Source: Deinococcus fonticola | GTDB lineage: Bacteria; Deinococcota; Deinococci; Deinococcales; Deinococcaceae | Length of the DNA stretch: 64,000 bases | Assembly (NCBI RefSeq): GCF_004634215.1 | Contig: NZ_SMMH01000013.1 | Span: 1 to 64,000 of the forward strand | Direction: 5' to 3' | Shown here: positions 15,700-24,355 of the stretch, one piece after another | How the letters are laid out: each line of letters starts with the position of its first letter | Numbering within the stretch: the stretch's first letter is position 1 | Program-made: the position numbers and the translations under genes | The notes under the pieces: generated by a model | Database searches by the model: none | Seen by the model: the letters and a program-made list of their open reading frames with translations, nothing else | Told to the model about the DNA's origin: nothing

Positions 15700-17355
15700 A
15701 TGACATCCGTTTCGGTTCGGCGGCAGTTGGTTCAGGTGGCGCGTGGGCGCAGTCCGGGCGACCTGCTGGTGCGCGGGGCACGGGTGGTGCAGCCGGCTTC
15801 GCGGGAGATTTTCGAGGCGGATGTGCTGATTGCGCAGGGCCGCGTGGCCGCGCTATTCGGGGCAGGTGAAAGGCGTGAGGCGGCGCGGGTGATCGAGGCG
15901 CGTGGGGCTTTTCTGGCCCCGGGGTTCATCGACGCCCACGTGCACATCGAGTCGAGCATGCTGACCCCGGCCGGGTTCGCGGCCGCCGTGTTGCCACACG
16001 GAACCACGGCGGTGGTGGCCGAGCCGCACGAGGTCGTGAACGTGCTGGGGCCGCGCGGGCTGGCGTGGATGCTGGAGGCCGGGCGGGCATCGGGCCTGCG
16101 GGTGTTCGCCTCGGTGCCCTCATGCGTACCGGCCAGCGAATTCGAGGGTGGCGGCGCCCGCCTGACGCCGGAGGACGTGCAGGGCATGCTGAAGCTGCCG
16201 GGCGTGCTGGGGCTGGCCGAAATGATGAACTACCCAGGCGTGCTGAATGACGACCCGGCGGTGTGGGCGGTGCTGGCCGAGGGGTTCGCGGCGGGCGGGC
16301 GGCTGGACGGCCACGCATCGGGGGTGTCTGGGCCAGAATTGATGGCTTATGCGGCCGCCGGGCTGCATTCGGATCACGAGGCGACCACGCCCGAGGAAGC
16401 GCGCCAGCGTCTCAGGGCGGGGCTGTGGCTGATGGTTCGGGAAGGATCCGCCGCCCGCAACCTGCAGGCCCTGCTGCCGGTGCTGCGCGAGCGGCCGCGC
16501 CGGGCCATGCTGGTCTGCGATGACGTGAGCGCCGACGAACTGCTGCAACTGGGCCACCTCGACCGCCTTTTACGGGTGTGCGTGCAGGGCGACCTACACC
16601 CGCTGGACGCGCTGGCGCTGGTGACCTGCAACCCGGCGGAGTACTGGGGCCAGCATGACCTGGGGCTGGTCGCGCCGGGCTATCACGCGGATTTCGTGCT
16701 GCTAGAGGACTTGCACGACTTTCGGGTGCTGGAAACCTTCGTGGGTGGGCAAGAAGCCCAGGCGGCGGGCACAACTCCGCCTCTGGCCCAGGGAGGCGTC
16801 GACCTGGGCCGCAGTTGGGCACACGCCACCTTCGAGATTCCGGCAGCGTGGCCGGTCATGCAGGTGCAGGCCGGGCAGATCACCACCGGGCGCGGCGTGG
16901 CAGGGTCCGGCGACTCGCGGCTGGTCGTGGCCGACCGCTACGGGCGCGGCGAATGGGCCGCCTGCTGGACGAGCGGTACCGGCCTGACGGGCGGCACCCT
17001 GGGCATCAGCGTGCTGCACGACGCTCACCACGCGGCCTTCCTGGGCGGAACGGACGCCGATATCCGCCGGGCCGGCCTGGAACTGGAGCGGCTGGGCGGC
17101 GGCGTGGTGGTGGTGGTCGGGGGTGAGGTGGTCGAGACCTTGCCCCTCCCCTACGCGGGCCTGATGACCGACCGGCCTCCGCTGGAGGTGGCCGCGCAGT
17201 TAGAGGCCATCACAGCGCGGCTGGCCGGCCTGGGCTGCCGACTCACGCACCCGGTCACGACCCTCAGTTTTCTGGGATTAAGTGTGATTCCTTCGCTGAA
17301 ACTGACGCCCAGAGGCCTGCTGGATGTGGACGCCTGGGCGTATATGGTGCGTTAG
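15700..17355 (+). CDS. ade: Adenine deaminase (Ade family)
   Basis: Converts adenine to hypoxanthine in purine salvage. The 551-residue amidohydrolase has the family's metal ligands: DAHVHIESSM near residue 82, AEPHEVVN, DGHASG, GLHSDHEATT and CDDVSADEL, and the substrate-cavity end TLSFLGLSVIPSLKLTPRGL. Length is normal for Ade. The ATG at 15700 is five bases after TAAACT. The stop codon TAG is part of the end of a dispersed repeat (17353-17475), so the last residues may have been reshaped by its insertion. purE and purK lie 14 kb away; no operon. Confidence 0.93.
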   Translation: MTSVSVRRQLVQVARGRSPGDLLVRGARVVQPASREIFEADVLIAQGRVAALFGAGERREAARVIEARGAFLAPGFIDAHVHIESSMLTPAGFAAAVLPHGTTAVVAEPHEVVNVLGPRGLAWMLEAGRASGLRVFASVPSCVPASEFEGGGARLTPEDVQGMLKLPGVLGLAEMMNYPGVLNDDPAVWAVLAEGFAAGGRLDGHASGVSGPELMAYAAAGLHSDHEATTPEEARQRLRAGLWLMVREGSAARNLQALLPVLRERPRRAMLVCDDVSADELLQLGHLDRLLRVCVQGDLHPLDALALVTCNPAEYWGQHDLGLVAPGYHADFVLLEDLHDFRVLETFVGGQEAQAAGTTPPLAQGGVDLGRSWAHATFEIPAAWPVMQVQAGQITTGRGVAGSGDSRLVVADRYGRGEWAACWTSGTGLTGGTLGISVLHDAHHAAFLGGTDADIRRAGLELERLGGGVVVVVGGEVVETLPLPYAGLMTDRPPLEVAAQLEAITARLAGLGCRLTHPVTTLSFLGLSVIPSLKLTPRGLLDVDAWAYMVR

Positions 17356-17475
17356 AGCAGGTCTCCGAATTCCATCATACGTGGAACACCACTCCACCTA
17401 ACTCCATTCTTCGTTCTGCTCATCTGAATTCACTCGCGCCGCTCGGACAAAAAGCACTTCGTTCTTTTGTCAAAT
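17353..17475 (-). repeat. 123-bp dispersed repeat, copy A
   Basis: On the minus strand this segment aligns without gaps to 33181-33303 on the plus strand: 123 bases, about 100 identical by hand count. Shared blocks include GAGTGAATT, AGATGAGCAG, ACGAAGAA and GGAATTCGGAGA followed by CTGCTCTA. It fills the gap between the convergent genes ade and fabH. Its outer end TAGAGCAG gives the ade stop codon (TAG), and its other end ATTTGA gives the fabH stop (TGA). Small non-coding dispersed repeats are known in Deinococcus genomes; whether this belongs to a named family cannot be told. Confidence 0.8.
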
Positions 17476-18468
17476 GCCCTCATTCGCGCCGCCCCACCAT
17501 TTCAGGGCGGCGGCGCCCCAGCTGAGGCCCCCGCCGAACCCGGCCAGCACAAGCTGGTCATTGTCCCTGATCTTGCCGGCCCGCACCGCTTCGGCCAGTG
17601 CCAGGGGGATGCTGGCGGCGCTGGTGTTGCCGTACTGGTCGAGGTTCACCACCGCCCTTTCCAGCGGCAGCCCGAAGCGCTGGCAGGCCGATTCGATAAT
17701 ACGGATGTTGGCCTGGTGCGGCACCAGCCAGTCGATCTGCTGCACGGTCAGGCCCGCTTTCCGGATGACCGCTTCAGTCATGTCGCCCATCACGCGCACG
17801 GCGAACTTGAAAACCTCGCGCCCGTTCTGCGTGAGGTAAGCGCCCATGGTCTGACCCTCAGGAAGCTGATCGTGTGCGCCGCGCAGGAACAGGCTGGGGC
17901 CGCCGGCACTGTCCGCGCCCAGCTCGAAGGCCTGCAAGCCGTACCCGGCAGGCACTTCACCCAGCACCACCGCCCCCGCACCGTCCCCGAACAGGATGGC
18001 TGTGCTGCGATCATCCTGATCCACCACGCGGCTCATGACCTCGCTGCCGATCACCAGGGCCCGGCGGGCGGTGCCGGCATGAATCAGGCCGTGTGCCACG
18101 CTGAGGGCGTACACGAACCCGCTGCACGCCACACTGACATCCAGCGCAGGCTGTCCCCGGAGGCCCACCTGCCCGGCGATCAGGGCGGCGGTGCTGGGGA
18201 ACATGGCGTCGGGCGTACTGGTGGCGCACACGATCAGATCAACGCCGGCCAGGGCGTTTGGGGAAAAGGACAGCAGGTTCTTTACGGCGTTGACGCCCAG
18301 AGTCACGGCAGTTTCGTCGGGGGCAGCGTGGCGGCGCTCGCGAATGCCGCTGCGCGACACGATCCACTCGTCACTGGTGTCCAGCCGGGCGGCGTAGTGG
18401 GCGTTGGGAATGGAAGTGGCGGGCGCGTAAGCCCCAACGGCCTGAATACCGATGGCAGGAGCAGTCAT
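17470..18468 (-). CDS. fabH: 3-oxoacyl-ACP synthase III
   Basis: Starts fatty-acid chains by condensing an acyl-CoA primer with malonyl-ACP. The 332-residue thiolase-fold protein has the Cys-His-Asn triad in VACSGFVYAL, VPHQANIRII and YGNTSAAS, plus the N-terminal DTSDEWIVSRSGIRERR typical of FabH. The C-terminus, WGAAALKWW followed by GGANEGI, runs a few residues beyond the usual end, and its stop codon lies inside dispersed repeat copy A. The start at 18468 is six bases after TAGCGT on the minus strand. Not clustered with other fab genes here; acpS is 16 kb away. Confidence 0.95.
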   Translation of the reverse strand: MTAPAIGIQAVGAYAPATSIPNAHYAARLDTSDEWIVSRSGIRERRHAAPDETAVTLGVNAVKNLLSFSPNALAGVDLIVCATSTPDAMFPSTAALIAGQVGLRGQPALDVSVACSGFVYALSVAHGLIHAGTARRALVIGSEVMSRVVDQDDRSTAILFGDGAGAVVLGEVPAGYGLQAFELGADSAGGPSLFLRGAHDQLPEGQTMGAYLTQNGREVFKFAVRVMGDMTEAVIRKAGLTVQQIDWLVPHQANIRIIESACQRFGLPLERAVVNLDQYGNTSAASIPLALAEAVRAGKIRDNDQLVLAGFGGGLSWGAAALKWWGGANEGI

Positions 18469-18688
18469 GCCCTGACGCTAGCATTCCTTGAACGCCTGTT
18501 CAATGAATTCGGTTCAGCTTTGCAGGCCCCGCCGCTGCCCGCGCTTACGTCTTTGTCCTGGCAACCGCAATGGAAAAGACCGCAGATCAGGCCTCTCCGT
18601 TGTTCAGAGCCCTCTCATGCTCAAAAGAACCAACAGCAAGCCCCCCCTTTCATGAAGGAGGGGCAACGCTGTTTGAATCGGCTGGCTG

Positions 18689-20080
18689 TTACTCGCCGGC
18701 CTTCTCTTCTTTGCTTTCCGCGGCGGCTTCCGTCGCCGTTTCTTCTGCCGAGGTGTCGGCCTGCTGCTCGCCGTCCGTCGCCTCTTCGCCCTGCGCTTGG
18801 GCGGTTTCGGTTCCCTCGTCCTGCTGGTCAGCCTCTGCGGGCTGCGCTTCGCCGGTCAACTGGGCGATGGCCTGTGCCAGGCCCTTGTCGCGCAACATGC
18901 TGATGTAGTAGGCGTTGATGCCGTTCGGGCCGAGCTGATCGGCGAGCTGCTGGGCGGTGATGTTGTTCATCTGGGCCAGCGCGCTCATGGTCTGGTTGAA
19001 TTCCTGGTCGTTCACGCGCACGTTCAGGTCTTCGGCCAGCTGCTCCAGCGCCAGGTCGCGGCGCACGCGAATCTCGGCGTTCTTGGAGAGGTTGTCCATG
19101 AAGTCGCCCAGGCGATCCTGTTCCTTCATGAAAGCCTCGTACTCGCGCCACTGCACGCCCTGACGTTTCAGGTCGTCCTTGATCTCGTCCATCATGGCGT
19201 CGCGGCGGCGATCAATCAGAGCCTGCGGAATGTCGACCTGCATGCCTTCCACCAGCTGGCTGATGAACTCCTCGCGGCGGGCGTTGTCGCCCTCCTGCTG
19301 GGCGCGGCGTTCCAGTTCGACCTTCAGGTCGCTGCGCAGCCTGTCGATGCTCTCGAAATTAAGGGTCTTGGCGAATTCGTCGTCCAGTTCCTGAAGCTTC
19401 TTGGTTTTGACATCCAGCACCGTGACCTTCACGGTGTGCGCGGGGTGCTCGTGGTCACCGTGCTGGTGCGCAGGCACATTGATCTCCACGGTGTCGCCCT
19501 TGTTTTTCCCGAGCAGGGCTTCACGCACGTGCTCTTCGGCGACATCCAGGTAAATGGGGTAGCTGCTCTCTTCGCCGTCTTCCTGAATGGTCACCTGGTC
19601 GCCCGCCTCGATGGCGCGGTCGGCGGCCTCGAAGGTGGCGTTGCGCTCCTGCAGGTCGCTCAGGGTGCGGCCCAGCACTTCATCGGTGATTTCGGGGCTG
19701 GCGGCGCTCATCTGCGCTTCTTTCCAGTTGCCCAGTTTCACTTCCGGGTACGTCTCGCCCTTGACGGTGAACTCGAACGCCTCGCCGCTCTTGAGGGGCT
19801 GCGGGTCGATGTTGGCGTCCACCAGGTTCAGCTTCAGGTCACGGGTGCTCTGGGGGTAATGCACTTGCAGCAGGCGGTCGCGCACCTGATCTTCCACGTA
19901 CCCCGTTCCCACGCGGCCCTCGATGACCTTGCGGGGGGCCTTGCCGGGACGGAAGCCGGGGACGCGCACGTCGCGGGCCAAGCCGGCCCACACCTGATCG
20001 TAAGCGCGGTTCACTTCGGCGGCGGGCACGGACACTTTGTACTCAACCTTGTTGCCTTCTCTGCTGATTAACTCTGCCAT
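18689..20080 (-). CDS. tig: Trigger factor (ribosome-associated chaperone and peptidyl-prolyl isomerase)
   Basis: Binds the ribosome exit tunnel and shields nascent chains. The 463-residue protein has the ribosome-binding signature PGFRPGKAPRKVI near residue 45, an FKBP-type domain at about 150-240 (GDQVTIQ, KGDTVEINVP) containing an unusual His-rich stretch HQHGDHEHPAH, and a long helical C-terminal domain. The last 50 residues are acidic and Glu/Ala/Gln-rich. The start at 20080 has GGGAGA five bases upstream. An in-frame ATG at 20392 would add 104 residues of non-family sequence and is rejected. fabH is downstream on the same strand, 220 bases away. Confidence 0.95.
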   Translation of the reverse strand: MAELISREGNKVEYKVSVPAAEVNRAYDQVWAGLARDVRVPGFRPGKAPRKVIEGRVGTGYVEDQVRDRLLQVHYPQSTRDLKLNLVDANIDPQPLKSGEAFEFTVKGETYPEVKLGNWKEAQMSAASPEITDEVLGRTLSDLQERNATFEAADRAIEAGDQVTIQEDGEESSYPIYLDVAEEHVREALLGKNKGDTVEINVPAHQHGDHEHPAHTVKVTVLDVKTKKLQELDDEFAKTLNFESIDRLRSDLKVELERRAQQEGDNARREEFISQLVEGMQVDIPQALIDRRRDAMMDEIKDDLKRQGVQWREYEAFMKEQDRLGDFMDNLSKNAEIRVRRDLALEQLAEDLNVRVNDQEFNQTMSALAQMNNITAQQLADQLGPNGINAYYISMLRDKGLAQAIAQLTGEAQPAEADQQDEGTETAQAQGEEATDGEQQADTSAEETATEAAAESKEEKAGE

Positions 20081-20390
20081 GACTCTCCCATCTCGCCCGC
20101 TCTCCCAGTCTTGCCGGAGCGGGCCTGCATTGTGCTTTGTGTGTGCTCGCGCTCCCTGCACTGCCCCTGAGCGGGGCAGGAGGGGGACGCGACAGACCGC
20201 CAGGCATGATAATGCTTTTGCGCCCAGCGTGCGAGGGCCTGTCGAACCTTCCCCGCAGCAGTCCGGCGCCTTAGGCTTTCTGCCAGCGCCGCCGCATACA
20301 CCAGCAAGCGCATCTGCTTCGCCGCAAGCAGACACCGCCCCTAACCGGCCCGACCCTTGCGGCCCTGCGCTGATGCCGCCAGGAGACCAC
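20081..20390. other. Intergenic region upstream of trigger factor
   Basis: 310 bases between the trigger-factor start and the tRNA-Leu terminator. No convincing promoter hexamers, RNA gene or conserved frame were found, although a tig promoter must be here unless it is transcribed with the tRNAs. Confidence 0.35.
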
Positions 20391-20416
20391 AAAAAAGCCC
20401 ACCGAGCAGGTGAGCT
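20391..20416 (-). terminator. Terminator after tRNA-Leu
   Basis: On the minus strand AGCTCACC (20409-20416) pairs with GGTGGGCT (20396-20403, one G-U pair) and is followed by TTTTT (20391-20395). It lies 11 bases past the tRNA 3' end. Confidence 0.75.
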
Positions 20417-20423
20417 TTTCTAC

Positions 20424-20512
<89 letters not shown>

Positions 20513-20528
20513 ACGAGTTGTTAAGGAA

Positions 20529-20563
20529 ACACCCGGCCCGGCTTCATTGGCCTTGCCGGGTGT
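20529..20563. terminator. Hairpin between tRNA-His and tRNA-Leu
   Basis: A perfect nine-base stem, ACACCCGGC (20529-20537) and GCCGGGTGT (20555-20563), lies between the two tRNAs. On the minus strand it is followed by TTTCCTTAAC, on the plus strand by TTTGTT. It may be a weak terminator or a processing structure in a joint His-Leu transcript; the sequence alone does not decide. Confidence 0.5.
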
Positions 20564-20568
20564 TTTGT

Positions 20569-20646
<78 letters not shown>

Positions 20647-20738
20647 ACGTTTCTTTGCGCTTGCCCGTCTGTCGGGCCTACACAGTGTAGTGGCGGGCGG
20701 GCAGACTGTCAACGTGTCTGCCCGCCCGGCGGCGTGTC

Positions 20739-21167
20739 TTACTTCAGGCTCTTGAGATAGTCGTGAATGGCGTTCACCTGCTCGTCGGTGGGGGGCGCGC
20801 CGTCGAGGCCAGTCGTAGCAAAGCGCGGCATGGTGGGGGCCAGTTCCTTTTCAGGGGCCTTGCCGTGCAGCACCGCTTCCTTGAACTGGCCGGCGTCCCA
20901 GCTGGCGGTGGTGTTGAGGGCCGGGCCGATGCCGCCCCCGGCGGTGGCGCCGTGGCAGCCGGCGCAGTTACCGGCGAAGAGTGCCTGGCCGTTCACGGGC
21001 GCTGGCCCCTGACTGGCGGTCATTTCCGCGCCCGCGCCGCGCTGCACGCCACTGATGCGGTGAAAGCCGATCTGGTACGCGCCGATGCCGATCAGAGTCG
21101 CGAGGACTCCGAAGGTGGCCAGCGCCGTGACCTCCCGCCCGGAGAAGCCTTTTTCATCGCTGCTCAT
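20739..21167 (-). CDS. Membrane-anchored c-type cytochrome
   Basis: 142 residues. A transmembrane helix (about residues 15-36) anchors a single-haem domain with the haem motif CAGCH near residue 69 and the axial methionine in MPRFA (about 115). GQALFAGNCAGCHG and DEQVNAIHDYLKSL are typical of small class I cytochromes c. Its start overlaps the end of the oxidase subunit I gene by 14 bases, so it is the last gene of the oxidase operon and probably feeds electrons to the CuA centre. It could also be an integral extra subunit. Confidence 0.9.
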   Translation of the reverse strand: MSSDEKGFSGREVTALATFGVLATLIGIGAYQIGFHRISGVQRGAGAEMTASQGPAPVNGQALFAGNCAGCHGATAGGGIGPALNTTASWDAGQFKEAVLHGKAPEKELAPTMPRFATTGLDGAPPTDEQVNAIHDYLKSLK

Positions 21168-22965
21168 TGCATCCCACCTCGCTTTGCACGGTGGTGTAAT
21201 AGTTGCAGCCCGGCACCAGCGAGGCGTTCTGCGTCAGGCGCATCAGCACCGGGCCGTACATCAGGGCGACCAGCGCAAAGGCGACCACCCACAGCGCCAG
21301 CAGGGGTTCGGTGGCCCGCACCAGGGGGCTGGCACCGCGCAGGCTTCTGCCGGCGGGGCTGATGGTTTCGCTGTAAGGCAGCGGCGTGGCGGCCTCGGCG
21401 TCGTCCACACGCGGCGAGAGCAGCGTGGCGAACAGCACGTAGAAGAACGACAGGCCCGCCAGCAGCAGGATGACGCCGCTGATCCCGGTCAGGGCCATGG
21501 GGATCTGCGAGTGCATGTACCCTTCCTTGTAGATGGGCAGGGCCACGGCGCTGATCAGCGCCCGGCGCGGCACCCCCAGCAGGCCTTCCCAGTGCATGCC
21601 GACGGCGAAGAACATCATGCCGATGAACCACAGCCACATGCTGGCCAGCGCAACCTTAGGCGCCACGAGGCGCTTGCCGGTGAGGTGCGGCACCAGCCAG
21701 AAGGCGATGGCCATGAAGGTCTGCGTGACAGCGGTGCCCACCGTGATGTGGAAGTGACCGGGAATCCAGGCGGTGTTGTGAATGACCGGACTGAAGGCGA
21801 AGCTGGCGGTGATGATGCCGCCCGCGCCGCCGCCGATGAAGGACACCATGGCGAGAATCTGGCCGACCACGACGGGGTCTTTCCAGGGCAGGTGCGTCAG
21901 CATGCCGAAAAGCCCGCGTCCACCGCGTGCGCGGGCGGCGTCTTCAAGCGACCCGGCGATGGAAAAGGCGGTCAGCAGGCTGGGAATGGCGACCAGGAAG
22001 GTCAGGAACATGTGGATCATCTTCCAGGTGTTGCTGATGTTGGGGTCGGCGTACTGGTGGTGAATGCCGACGGGCGTGCTGTTCAGCAGGAACATCACGA
22101 AGGTCAGGCGGGCCAGTGGCTCAGAAACGATGCGCCCGCCAGCCTGTTTGGGCAAGAAGGCGTACCAGGAGATGTAGGCGGGCAGCAGCCAGAAGTACAC
22201 GATGGCGTGGCCGGTCCACCAGAAGAGGGTCTTGGCGATCAGCGGATCGACGCCGGGGCGCAGACCGAAGACCCACGGCAGCAGCACCAGCAGCGCTTCG
22301 GCCACCAGGCCCAGCGAACAGACCAGCCACATCATCCACAGGCTGACGCTCATGAAGGTGACCAGCGGCGTGACCTGGCCGGGATTCTGTTTCTTCCAGC
22401 CGACCCAGGTCAGGACGACCTGCCCGGCGACCAGCAGGCTGGCGGCCACCATGATGGTCGCGCCGACGTAAAACGCCCAGTGGCCTTCCATGGGGGGATA
22501 GAAGGTGTAGAGCAGCGTGGCCTTGTTCAGCAGCAGGGGCACGGCAGCGATCAGCAGGCCGGCGGTCATCATGATGTAGGTGCCCCAGGCGAACTTCATG
22601 TTGATGCGGGCGCCCATGTCACGGGTCGGCAGGTACAGCAGCCAGCCGCTGATGAAGAACTGCGTGAACACCAGCGCGTTCAGCACGCCGTGCAGCGAGA
22701 GGCCCTGGTAGTACGATTTCAGCAGGGCTTTCAGGATGGGGTTCTCGTAGACGTTGATGCCGGCGTAGTTAAAGGCCTGGAGCGGGCCGAGCAGCACGCC
22801 GATGAACAGCGCGATGAAGGCGGTGGCCACGTAATACTGCGTGACCTTCTTGAGGCTGGCCAGGTACGCGGCGTCCCCGATGGCGGGGGCCACGCGGGCG
22901 CGGTAGGCGTCGGGTTCCAGGGTGCGCTGCGGCGCGGGCGTGTCGTAAGGGGGAGAAACCGTCAC
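21154..22965 (-). CDS. ba3-type cytochrome c oxidase subunit I
   Basis: Catalytic haem-copper subunit of the terminal oxidase. The 603-residue protein has about 13 membrane spans and the ligands of the B-family (Thermus ba3) enzymes: LSLHGVLNAL for the low-spin haem, WWTGHAIVYFWLLPAY for CuB His cross-linked to Tyr, GIHHQYADP for the two other CuB histidines, and GHFHITVG for the two haem histidines. The start is a GTG at 22965 with GGAGGC five bases upstream. It lies between the subunit II and cytochrome c genes in one operon. The C-terminal extension ends CNYYTTVQSEVGCNEQR. Confidence 0.93.
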   Translation of the reverse strand: MTVSPPYDTPAPQRTLEPDAYRARVAPAIGDAAYLASLKKVTQYYVATAFIALFIGVLLGPLQAFNYAGINVYENPILKALLKSYYQGLSLHGVLNALVFTQFFISGWLLYLPTRDMGARINMKFAWGTYIMMTAGLLIAAVPLLLNKATLLYTFYPPMEGHWAFYVGATIMVAASLLVAGQVVLTWVGWKKQNPGQVTPLVTFMSVSLWMMWLVCSLGLVAEALLVLLPWVFGLRPGVDPLIAKTLFWWTGHAIVYFWLLPAYISWYAFLPKQAGGRIVSEPLARLTFVMFLLNSTPVGIHHQYADPNISNTWKMIHMFLTFLVAIPSLLTAFSIAGSLEDAARARGGRGLFGMLTHLPWKDPVVVGQILAMVSFIGGGAGGIITASFAFSPVIHNTAWIPGHFHITVGTAVTQTFMAIAFWLVPHLTGKRLVAPKVALASMWLWFIGMMFFAVGMHWEGLLGVPRRALISAVALPIYKEGYMHSQIPMALTGISGVILLLAGLSFFYVLFATLLSPRVDDAEAATPLPYSETISPAGRSLRGASPLVRATEPLLALWVVAFALVALMYGPVLMRLTQNASLVPGCNYYTTVQSEVGCNEQR

Positions 22966-22996
22966 GGGTTGCCTCCGGCGAGCGGGGTGGGGTGCT

Positions 22997-23557
22997 TCAT
23001 GGCTGGGGGGCCTCCACGATGATCTTGTTCAGCATGTTGTGGTGCCCGGTGCCGCAGTACTCGTCACAGACGATGTTCAGCGGGCCGGGGGTCTTGAAGG
23101 TGGTGGTGAAGCTGCTGACCTGACCGGGGATCACGGACACGTTGATGTTGGTTTTTTCCACGTAATAGCCGTGTAGCACGTCGCCGGACGTGATGTGGAA
23201 GGTCACCGGCACGCCGGCCTTGACCCGGATGGTGCCCGGATCGAAGGCGAAGGCGCGGGCCACCACGAACACCGTCTGGGTGCCGTCGGCGTTGTCCACC
23301 ACGCCAGGCTTGCTGAAAGGCGTGCCGGCCAGGTTCCTGGGGTCGACGCGGCCGTTCACCACGCCCTGCAGGTGGTGTCCCGCGCCGCCCTCGCCCTCGA
23401 GGCGCGGCACGGTGCCGGACACGAAACTGGCGAACACGGCCACCGCCAGCAGCACCGACATGGCGGTGGCAATGCCGAACCAGACGTTCTCGTACTTCTC
23501 CATGGTGGCGTGCGTCAGGCGTTTGACAGGCGACTGTTTAAATGGCGACTGGGTCAT
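22997..23557 (-). CDS. ba3-type cytochrome c oxidase subunit II (CuA)
   Basis: 186 residues: an N-terminal membrane helix (about 25-45) and a cupredoxin domain that receives electrons from cytochrome c. The CuA ligands are complete: HGYYVEKTN (His) and CDEYCGTGHHNM (two Cys, Glu carbonyl, His, Met). The start at 23557 follows the stop of the subunit IIa gene by two bases (TGAGCATG). An ATG at 23776 in the same frame belongs to no conserved sequence and would overlap two upstream genes. Confidence 0.93.
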   Translation of the reverse strand: MTQSPFKQSPVKRLTHATMEKYENVWFGIATAMSVLLAVAVFASFVSGTVPRLEGEGGAGHHLQGVVNGRVDPRNLAGTPFSKPGVVDNADGTQTVFVVARAFAFDPGTIRVKAGVPVTFHITSGDVLHGYYVEKTNINVSVIPGQVSSFTTTFKTPGPLNIVCDEYCGTGHHNMLNKIIVEAPQP

Positions 23558-23559
23558 GC

Positions 23560-23730
23560 TCAGGCCCTCGCCTGTTGAATGCCCAGCACCAGCATCCAGA
23601 ACGCGATGGTCACCAGCAGCAGAATGGCGATCACCATCAGCGTGCCGATGGGTTTGGGGCCGTCCTCGTGGTGGTCGTCCACGACGGGCGCCGGGGCGAC
23701 CCCCTGGGCGGTGAGATCCTGATCGTTCAT
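23560..23730 (-). CDS. Cytochrome oxidase subunit IIa-like single-span protein
   Basis: A 56-residue protein: a hydrophilic N-terminus with VVDDHHEDGPKP, then one membrane helix (TLMVIAILLLVTIAFWMLVL) and GIQQARA. Thermus ba3 oxidase has a small one-helix subunit IIa encoded next to subunit II, and size, topology and position match. Its ATG overlaps the stop of the CBS gene (ATGA), and its TGA is two bases before the subunit II start, so translation is coupled on both sides. Confidence 0.8.
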   Translation of the reverse strand: MNDQDLTAQGVAPAPVVDDHHEDGPKPIGTLMVIAILLLVTIAFWMLVLGIQQARA

Positions 23731-24149
23731 CCGTTGGCCTCTTGTGGGGTGCGGGCGTAATCGCGCAGCACGTCACTGACGGTCAACAGACCCACCAGTT
23801 TCCCGGCGGTGTCCACCACCGGCAGGGCGCCGACCTTGTGCTGCAGCATGGTGTAGGCGGCGTCGCGGGCGTCGCTGTCTTCACTGGTGGTCAGCACGCT
23901 GCGGCGCATCACGTCCTCCACGCTGATGGCGGCCAGGCGCGTGGTGGCTTCCCAGGGCGAGAGGGTGCTGACCTTGCTGGGCATGGCCTCGCGCAGGTCA
24001 CGGTCGGTCACAATGCCTACCAGCGTTTCGCCGTCCAGCACCGGCAGGCGGCGAATGCCGCGCGACTTCATAAGGTGAGCCGCGTCCGGCAAGGGGAGTG
24101 CAGGCGCGGCGGTGACTGGTGGACGACTCATCAGTTCACGTACCATCAT
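23727..24149 (-). CDS. CBS-domain protein
   Basis: 140 residues made of two CBS modules: VRELMSRPPVTAAPALPLPD with GIRRLPVLDGETLVGIVTDR, and VEDVMRRSVLTTSED with KVGALPVVDTAGKLVGLLTV. Such paired CBS domains bind adenine nucleotides and act as energy or redox sensors. No enzyme domain is attached. GGAGG lies six bases before the ATG at 24149. It is the first gene of the oxidase operon, suggesting a link between nucleotide state and respiration; that link is inference. Confidence 0.88.
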   Translation of the reverse strand: MMVRELMSRPPVTAAPALPLPDAAHLMKSRGIRRLPVLDGETLVGIVTDRDLREAMPSKVSTLSPWEATTRLAAISVEDVMRRSVLTTSEDSDARDAAYTMLQHKVGALPVVDTAGKLVGLLTVSDVLRDYARTPQEANG

Positions 24150-24178
24150 AGGGTTCCTCCATGCTATGAGCCTGGAAT

Positions 24179-24200
24179 AAAGACATTACGAAGGCATTAC
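24179..24200 (-). promoter_or_regulatory. Tandem 11-bp direct repeats upstream of the oxidase operon
   Basis: On the minus strand GTAATGCCTTC (24190-24200) is followed directly by GTAATGTCTTT (24179-24189), nine of eleven bases the same. Heptamers GTAATGY separated by four bases fit the layout bound by BTAD/SARP regulators, and such a regulator is encoded just upstream (24356-25165). Confidence 0.4.
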
Positions 24201-24355
24201 AGGTGGCAGCTTGTCACCTCTTCAGAGCCTTTCACAACGACAGAACCTTGATCTTTCTCATGCGCGAGGGCGTCGCCAGGGTCTACTGCTGTGAGGCGGT
24301 GCTTTCTGGAGAAGCGAGGGCACGGTGGCCCACGCCCCTCTTCAGGCGGGCTGTT

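Noticed and set aside
21085..23022. Long open frame opposite the oxidase subunit I gene (and similar ones opposite trigger factor, the amidase and the TonB-like gene)
   Set aside because: GC-rich genes leave the antisense third-position frame open. The sense frames carry complete catalytic motifs; the antisense ones are rich in His, Gln, Gly and Arg with no domain.
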